Below, piece by piece: positions 59,371-64,000 of a stretch of DNA of 64,000 nucleotides; position 1 is the stretch's first letter, and every line of letters starts with the position of its first letter. The stretch comes from an uncultured Oscillospiraceae bacterium. Its GTDB lineage: Bacteria; Bacillota; Clostridia; Oscillospirales; Ruminococcaceae. The DNA is taken from the NCBI GenBank assembly GCA_905197685.1, contig CAJJZS010000005.1:94532-158531 (forward strand), written 5' to 3'. Below the pieces are notes generated by a model. It was not told where the DNA came from. It saw only the letters and a program-made list of their open reading frames with translations, and ran no database searches. The translations under genes were made by a program, and so were the position numbers.

Positions 59371-59596
59371 TCTGTTCTTCCTTTCCGGTTTGTGACTTTT
59401 TCTGCCTGATTGATATGAATTTCTTTTGGGCAGAATCATCTGGATAAGATAAAAATATTGTTTGTTGTTTTGCCTTTTTTATCATCGGAAAATTTTCCCG
59501 GAAACGCAATTTCATCCTGTTTGACTGCTTTCGGCAAAAAGATTGGGGGAATTGTTTTCAGTTTTTATGCTAACAGCCGATTTTATCTGACACTTA

Positions 59597-59625
59597 TTTA
59601 CAAAAAGCCGTTTGTATCTTATAAT
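59597..59625 (+). promoter_or_regulatory. Promoter of guaA
   Basis: TTTACA (59597-59602), a 17-bp spacer and TATAAT (59620-59625). The rest of the 336-bp gap between the secreted protein and guaA shows no purine riboswitch or other structure that I recognise. Confidence 0.75.
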
Positions 59626-59706
59626 TTAAAGTAATGATTCTTTTTTATAACGAAGATGCAAAACAAAAAATGTAAGGCTTTATTTCGACGAAAGGATGGT
59701 GTGTTC

Positions 59707-61242
59707 ATGTCACATCAAAATGTACTGATTCTGGATTTCGGCGGTCAGTATAATCAGTTGATTGCCCGCCGTGTCCGCGATTTGGGTGTATACTGCGAAA
59801 TCATTCCGTTTAGAAAAGCAACGGTAGAAAAAATTCGAGAGTATTCCCCAATCGGATTGATTTTTACCGGAGGTCCTAACAGTGTGTATGCTGAAAACGC
59901 TCCGCAGATTGATCCGCAGATTCTTTCTATGGGAATTCCGGTTTTGGGTTTGTGCTACGGTTGTCAGCTGATTGCGCATACCCTGGGCGGAAAGGTGGAA
60001 ACCGCTCCTGCAAGAGAGTTCGGTAAAACTCGGACAACCTTTAACACAACATCTCCTCTGTTTGCACAGCTGCCTGAACAGGCAACTACTTGGATGAGCC
60101 ATGTGGATTATGTCGGTCAAATACCGGAAGGATTTGAAAGTATTGCGCATACCGACAGTTGTCCGGTTGCCGCTATGCAGAATTTGGAGCGGAAGATTTT
60201 TGGTTTCCAGTATCATCCGGAGGTAGAACATACCGAAAACGGAAGCAAAATGCTCAGAAACTTCCTTTACAATGTTTGCGGCGCAGTGGGAGATTGGACG
60301 ATGTCCGATTACTGCAATACTGCGATTGAACAAATCCGCGAAAAAGTGGGTGACGGTAAGGTTCTGCTGGCGCTGTCCGGCGGTGTTGACAGTTCGGTTG
60401 TTGCAAAACTGCTCTCCAAAGCGATCGGCAATCAGCTGACCTGTATCTTTGTGGACCACGGTCTGATGCGCAAAAATGAAGGCGATGAAATTGAAGCTGT
60501 TTTCGGTAACGGAGAAATTAACTTTGTCCGTGTCAATGCAGAGGAACGCTTCCTCGGCAAATTGGCAGGTGTGAGCGAGCCGGAGAGAAAACGCAAAATT
60601 ATCGGTGAAGAATTTATCCGCGTCTTTGAAGAAGAAGCAAAGAAAATCGGCAAGGTAGATTTCCTCGCGCAGGGAACCATCTATGCTGACGTTGTAGAGT
60701 CCGGTTCCGGAGATTCCGCAGTCATTAAATCGCACCATAATGTAGGCGGTTTGCCGGATTATGTTGACTTCAAAGAGATTATCGAGCCGCTGCGCCTGCT
60801 GTTTAAGGACGAAGTGCGCGCACTGGGCAGAGAGCTTGGCTTGCCGGATTATCTGGTAAACCGTCAGCCGTTTCCGGGTCCGGGTCTTGCTATCCGAGTA
60901 ATCGGTGAAGTAACCAAGGAAAAATTGGATATCCTGCGCGATGCAGACTTTATTTTCCGCGATGAGATTGCAAAAGCAGGTTTGGATAAATCGGTGCATC
61001 AGTATTTTGCTGTTTTAACCGATATGCGTTCGGTTGGCGTTATGGGCGATTTCAGAACCTATGACTACACCCTCGCGCTGCGCGGCGTTACCACCACCGA
61101 CTTTATGACCGCAGACTGGGCAAGAATCCCTTATGAGGTTTTGGATAAGGTTTCGGTTCGTATCGTAAACGAGGTTGACCACATCAACCGTATCTGCTAT
61201 GATATTACCTCCAAACCGCCGGCAACCATTGAGTGGGAATGA
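59707..61242 (+). CDS. guaA: GMP synthase (glutamine-hydrolysing)
   Basis: A 511-residue enzyme converting XMP to GMP with glutamine and ATP. The N-terminal class I amidotransferase has DFGGQYNQLIARRVR, catalytic Cys in LGLCYGCQLIAH and FQYHPEVEHTE. The ATP-pyrophosphatase domain has LALSGGVDSSVVA, and the C-terminal dimer domain ends NRICYDITSKPPATIEWE. The start at 59707 has GAAAGGATGG. The 3' end of guaA is a known integration site for genomic islands, and one begins right after it here. Confidence 0.97.
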   Translation: MSHQNVLILDFGGQYNQLIARRVRDLGVYCEIIPFRKATVEKIREYSPIGLIFTGGPNSVYAENAPQIDPQILSMGIPVLGLCYGCQLIAHTLGGKVETAPAREFGKTRTTFNTTSPLFAQLPEQATTWMSHVDYVGQIPEGFESIAHTDSCPVAAMQNLERKIFGFQYHPEVEHTENGSKMLRNFLYNVCGAVGDWTMSDYCNTAIEQIREKVGDGKVLLALSGGVDSSVVAKLLSKAIGNQLTCIFVDHGLMRKNEGDEIEAVFGNGEINFVRVNAEERFLGKLAGVSEPERKRKIIGEEFIRVFEEEAKKIGKVDFLAQGTIYADVVESGSGDSAVIKSHHNVGGLPDYVDFKEIIEPLRLLFKDEVRALGRELGLPDYLVNRQPFPGPGLAIRVIGEVTKEKLDILRDADFIFRDEIAKAGLDKSVHQYFAVLTDMRSVGVMGDFRTYDYTLALRGVTTTDFMTADWARIPYEVLDKVSVRIVNEVDHINRICYDITSKPPATIEWE

Positions 61243-61320
61243 TTTCAGAGACCCGGAAAAGCCTGATATGACTGGGTTTTTGAAGGGTTAAGGCCCTTCG
61301 TGGCAACGATTTGGCAACAC
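61220..61320 (+). other. Probable island attachment region at the guaA 3' end
   Basis: The last guaA codons (ACCATTGAGTGGGAATGA) form the usual attachment core of guaA-targeting islands. Just beyond is a small hairpin (GAAGGG/CCCTTC, 61282-61299) and the direct repeat GGCAAC at 61302-61307 and 61313-61318, 11 bp apart, like integrase arm-type sites. The second att copy lies beyond the window, so the call rests on position and downstream gene content. Confidence 0.5.
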
Positions 61321-61336
61321 TTTTTCATTATTCATA

Positions 61337-61380
61337 AAAAGAGAGCTAACTGATTTTGATTAGTCAGTTAGCTCTCTTTT
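61337..61380 (-). terminator. Intrinsic terminator of the GIY-YIG gene
   Basis: A 17-bp perfect stem AAAAGAGAGCTAACTGA with its complement. T runs occur on both strands. Confidence 0.88.
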
Positions 61381-61381
61381 G

Positions 61382-62227
61382 TTATGTAGATTCTGTTTCA
61401 AATGATTTTAGGGTTTTCCCTTGTTCGTTTTTCCATTGCTGTGGGCCACTGATACTATAGCCTGCAGCAAAAGCAGCAGCGGCAGAAGAACTTGAAAATA
61501 ATTTGTCGTTTTGAAGGATGCCATCTTTTATTTCACCAGAAGACCGACTTTGCTCGACTTTCTTTTTAATCCCATTATTTAAGGAATCAGCTGATACCTC
61601 ATGAATAGAGGAGCCTTTTAGCAATACAAAGCCATCTGCTGTACGCATTCCATATGCTTTTCCGGAACCGGCAGAAACTGAAAATACAGGGTTCCCGCCT
61701 TGATTATTGGGTTGTTCCTCAGAATACGACTCAAATGCTTTATGACCTAGAGCATTAATCAGTATTTTTGCGTTATAAATGAATTCTTCAAGTTCGGCCT
61801 GCTCTGCTTCGGAAACAGAAGATTTTGTAGGGGTATTACTATTATCGATGGAGTATCTGTCACATTCTTTTGCAAGAGTATAGAATCGATTCTCTAAATA
61901 TTTTATATGAGCTTTGTTAAGATTTGAATCTTTGCTAATAAATGCAATTGCTTCGTTCCAGTTATCTTTTTTCTCGAGATGTTGTTTTAGGCGTTTGATA
62001 ATATCTTCCGCCTCACCAATGTAAATTAGAGGCCGCTCTTTTGCATCATCATAACCGAACAGAAAATATACACCAGGAGAGGCAAGCTCACTGCGCTTCT
62101 CACTTTCTTTAATCATGTTTCTTGGTAACTTATAAGCAATTCCTGTCCAGTTGGATAATTCACATATCCATCGTCCATTTGGTGTTCCATCTACGAGGAA
62201 AAGCTGGATTCGTTTTCCAAATACCAT
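61382..62227 (-). CDS. GIY-YIG nuclease-family protein with DUF4357 tail
   Basis: A 281-residue protein. The GIY-YIG domain (about 45-135) starts PGVYFLFGYDD (GVY for GIY) and continues PLIYIGEAEDIIKRLKQHL (YIG, with an Arg and Lys-rich helix); the catalytic Glu appears in KYLENRFY. The C-terminal DUF4357 domain (about 215-270) shows ADGFVLLKGSSI and FSSSSAAAAFAAGYSISGPQQWKNEQGKTL. Such proteins are common in islands and defence loci; the target is unknown. It lies 12 bp after the XRE gene on the same strand. It looks more AT-rich than the core genome. Confidence 0.88.
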   Translation of the reverse strand: MVFGKRIQLFLVDGTPNGRWICELSNWTGIAYKLPRNMIKESEKRSELASPGVYFLFGYDDAKERPLIYIGEAEDIIKRLKQHLEKKDNWNEAIAFISKDSNLNKAHIKYLENRFYTLAKECDRYSIDNSNTPTKSSVSEAEQAELEEFIYNAKILINALGHKAFESYSEEQPNNQGGNPVFSVSAGSGKAYGMRTADGFVLLKGSSIHEVSADSLNNGIKKKVEQSRSSGEIKDGILQNDKLFSSSSAAAAFAAGYSISGPQQWKNEQGKTLKSFETEST

Positions 62228-62239
62228 CCTTATTTCTCC

Positions 62240-62779
62240 TTATCCTCTGTCACTATTTATATCTTTTAACAATCTATCACCCAACTCTTGTGATATGGAT
62301 CCAGCAATTTTCTGTGATTTATCAAACTCCGGATAGTGGTAGCGCCACTTATCGTAATCCTCCTTAGAAATCTCACCTGCCTCCAGCATAGCAGCAGCCT
62401 GCTGCCAGGAGCAGAGCATCTCGTGCAGCCGGGCGGCGTCCTTGTTCTTCCGAACATCGACCTTCAAGCAGACTTCTCCATCCATCTCGCTGACCTTGAG
62501 CCCATAGTTGTCCTCCAAGGTAAACAGAGTATGCATGAGACCCACATAGGAGTCTATGTCCGGGACAGAGAGTGCATGAGGAGAGACATCCAGTGCCTCA
62601 GCCAAAGCGGCGGTCAGGTCTGCCTTTGGGGTTCTTGATCCTGTTTCGTACTGTGCAAGGCGCACATCAGCAGACTTCTCCGGGAAGCCCAGCGCCATAC
62701 CGAGATATTTCTGTGTCATCCCAAGAAGCTGGAGTGCCGCGCATCCGAATCCACGATATTCGTCATAGCGCAGTTTCAC
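62240..62779 (-). CDS. XRE-family regulator, N-terminus replaced by a rearrangement
   Basis: A 179-residue frame. From about residue 18 it is a clear Cro/CI-type helix-turn-helix of island origin: LLGMTQKYLGMALGFPEKSADVRLAQYETGSRTPK, then DSYVGLMHTLFTLEDNYGL and a helical tail with EISKEDYDKWRYHYPEFD. The first 17 residues (MKLRYDEYRGFGCAALQ) are antisense to an integrase remnant and do not look native, so the original start is lost. The ATG at 62779 has no good site upstream. It may be inactive or expressed from a new start. Confidence 0.7.
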   Translation of the reverse strand: MKLRYDEYRGFGCAALQLLGMTQKYLGMALGFPEKSADVRLAQYETGSRTPKADLTAALAEALDVSPHALSVPDIDSYVGLMHTLFTLEDNYGLKVSEMDGEVCLKVDVRKNKDAARLHEMLCSWQQAAAMLEAGEISKEDYDKWRYHYPEFDKSQKIAGSISQELGDRLLKDINSDRG

Positions 62780-62925
62780 TTCTCATCGACATGGGTTTCT
62801 CCGCTACAGCCATCGCGGATCGGGTGGGGCATGAGAGCATCAACATCACTTACAATTATGCACACCTGTTTCCGTCCAAGCAAACGGAAATGGCAGATAA
62901 ATTGAATATGGAAAGGGGTAATTAA
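62722..62925 (+). pseudogene. C-terminal remnant of a tyrosine integrase
   Basis: The frame reads EAGVPRIRIHDIRHSAVSLL (in part) and ends TYNYAHLFPSKQTEMADKLNMERGN. The HxxR box (HDIRH) and the catalytic Tyr in NITYNYAH are those of phage/ICE integrases, but the catalytic core before the HDIRH box is missing. The 5' end is cut at about 62,715-62,745, where it runs into the divergent XRE gene. The remnant is not preceded by a ribosome binding site. Confidence 0.8.
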
Positions 62926-62927
62926 AA

Positions 62928-63254
62928 ATGTCAGCAAAGAATTTGGACAAGCACAACCGTTGGAGGAACAAGGCTGTGGTCTCCCCGGAGGAGGATTCCC
63001 AGATTGAAACGGCGGTGAAGCTCACTGGATTGACCAAGCAGGATTATATCATCCGTCGGCTGCTCTGTCGGGATGTGGTGGTACAGGGAAATCCAATAGT
63101 CTATAAGGCACTGCGAGATCAGCTGGCCGCTGTGCTGGGCGAGCTGCGCCGGATCGAAGCCGGGCAAGGCGTAAATGAGGAACTGTTGGACACCATTCAG
63201 ATGATTACAACTATTATGAAAGGAATGCAGGAGGATATTGCCTATGATCGATGA
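62928..63254 (+). CDS. Mobilisation/relaxosome-type small protein
   Basis: A 108-residue basic-to-acidic protein. AVKLTGLTKQDYIIRRLLCRDVVVQGNPIVYKALRDQLAAVLGELRRIEAG is the pattern of small ribbon-helix-helix proteins in clostridial conjugative elements, found just before a RepA-like ATPase, as here. The usual strand segment FRMSPEE is shortened to SPEE after KAVV, which may affect DNA binding. It overlaps the ATPase gene by 11 bp. It begins 3 bp after the integrase stop, as in intact islands where the integrase is co-directional. Confidence 0.7.
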   Translation: MSAKNLDKHNRWRNKAVVSPEEDSQIETAVKLTGLTKQDYIIRRLLCRDVVVQGNPIVYKALRDQLAAVLGELRRIEAGQGVNEELLDTIQMITTIMKGMQEDIAYDR

Positions 63255-64000
63255 AAAAAAGAAAATGACCACCCATGCTTCATCTGTTGGCACAGACGAT
63301 GGGCAGTCAATCTCTAAAAACTCTGACAGTAGTATAACCACTTCTAAGAAAGAAATCAACGATGAAGTTGTAAATCCTCAAGAAAGCCTGGAAGAAATGT
63401 ACCGCAAGATACAGCGCATGAGCGACCCAGCCTACCTGCACACTGTAACCCTGGACGAGCTGATGGACAATGTGTTTGAGGTAAAGTCTGCGGTGATTGA
63501 AAACCTGCTCTATACTGGAGCATATATCCTTGCCGGAGCACCCAAAATCGGCAAATCTTTTCTAGTGGCGCAGATCGCCCACCATGTCAGCACTGGGCAG
63601 GATTTGTGGGGCTACAAAGTTCATCAGGGAACAGTCCTCTATCTTGCTTTGGAAGATGACGAAAGCCGTTTGCAACGCAGGATGTTCCGCATGTTCGGTG
63701 TGGAGGGGACAAGCTCTCTCCACTTTGCTACCAGTGCCAAGATGATTGGCAGCGGTTTGGATGAACAACTTGAAAAGTTTGTCCGGGAACACAGAGACAC
63801 CAAATTGATTATCGTGGATACCCTGCAAAAAGTCCGGGAGATGGTGAGCGACAATTACAGCTACTCCAGCGATTATGAGGTGATTGGAAAGCTGAAACAA
63901 TTTGCAGACCGGCATGGAGTTTGCATCCTGATTGTCCACCACACTAGAAAGCAGCCTGCGGGAGATAGCTTTGAGAAGATTTCCGGTACCACCGGACTGT
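63244..64000 (+). CDS. RepA-like AAA ATPase (3'-truncated by window edge)
   Basis: At least 252 residues, cut by the right edge. A variable Ser-rich N-terminus (about 1-45) precedes a RecA-like domain: Walker A GAPKIGKS (98-105), VLYLALEDDESRLQRR (about 129-144), Walker B LIIVDTLQ and the sensor LIVHHTRK. It matches hexameric RepA-type replication helicases of plasmids and conjugative elements. The ATG at 63244 overlaps the preceding gene, and AGGAGG lies ten bases upstream. Confidence 0.85.
   Translation, partial: MIDEKKKMTTHASSVGTDDGQSISKNSDSSITTSKKEINDEVVNPQESLEEMYRKIQRMSDPAYLHTVTLDELMDNVFEVKSAVIENLLYTGAYILAGAPKIGKSFLVAQIAHHVSTGQDLWGYKVHQGTVLYLALEDDESRLQRRMFRMFGVEGTSSLHFATSAKMIGSGLDEQLEKFVREHRDTKLIIVDTLQKVREMVSDNYSYSSDYEVIGKLKQFADRHGVCILIVHHTRKQPAGDSFEKISGTTGL

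Noticed and set aside
59371..59706. A purine riboswitch before guaA
   Set aside because: No conserved purine-aptamer loop sequences seen; only an ordinary promoter.
59710..60999. A 429-codon open frame antisense to guaA
   Set aside because: Mirror of guaA codons, no domain and no start signal.
1..64000. tRNA or rRNA genes and CRISPR arrays
   Set aside because: No CCA-ending cloverleaf, rRNA signature, or regularly spaced 25-40 bp repeats were noticed. The paired repeats at 9.5 and 31 kb have only two units each and no cas genes.

Overview
The window reads as the chromosome of an anaerobic, spore-forming Firmicute of the class Clostridia, most like the Oscillospiraceae/Ruminococcaceae (inference from gene content). 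Pointers are spmA-spmB spore maturation genes, an AbrB/SpoVT regulator, PerR plus rubrerythrin, a CIRCE-controlled Hsp20, an L10-leader-controlled rplJ-rplL pair, Rnf-type membrane genes, and a full amino-acid fermentation cluster. No tRNA, rRNA or CRISPR array was recognised.

Layout. 0-5 kb: small membrane and hypothetical proteins, glutaminase (glsA) and tmcAL. 5-9.5 kb: acetate kinase, DUF378, abrB, spmAB. 8.5-11.4 kb: a metalloid-type locus (ArsP-like permease, thioredoxin-like protein, and an ArsR repressor fused to a CobW/COG0523 GTPase), split by a paired repeat. 12-18.4 kb: DUF3006, a ComEC-type MBL hydrolase, YgiQ, rplL-rplJ with leader and promoter, and a MATE exporter. 18.7-22 kb: SUKH-like protein, perR, rubrerythrin, serpin. 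22-27 kb: an operon of Rnf-like subunits C, D, E and A plus a DUF4015 protein; RnfG and RnfB are absent and most cofactor ligands appear lost. 27-34 kb: rpe, a ferredoxin-type aldo/keto reductase, a GNAT gene with a broken partial copy beside it, a second paired repeat, hsp20, a methyltransferase and YitT.

34.5-49.9 kb is the metabolic centre. Class I fumarase-type hydratase (mesaconase) subunits, glutamate mutase S and E subunits with reactivase GlmL, methylaspartate ammonia-lyase, an uncharacterised P-loop protein, a corrinoid adenosyltransferase and a three-subunit citrate/citramalate lyase (CitD, CitE, CitF) lie on one strand. Two AraC regulators and a small Cys-rich protein follow, then CitC and a CitX-CitG fusion that mature the lyase. 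Together they would convert glutamate through 3-methylaspartate, mesaconate and citramalate to acetate and pyruvate. Glutaminase upstream can supply glutamate, and acetate kinase can make ATP from acetyl phosphate.

50-61 kb is housekeeping: glnS and gltX separated by a hairpin-rich block, YaiI, a pentapeptide-repeat protein, bioY, an M24 peptidase, a secreted protein and guaA. From the 3' end of guaA to the right edge is a genomic island: GIY-YIG protein, XRE regulator, a decayed tyrosine integrase end, a mobilisation-type small protein and a RepA-like ATPase cut by the window edge. The XRE gene and integrase remnant overlap head to head, which looks like a rearrangement scar.

Start codons were often moved inward from the longest reading frame to the first start with a good ribosome binding site; those choices are stated per gene. 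All family calls come from reading the sequence, without database searches.
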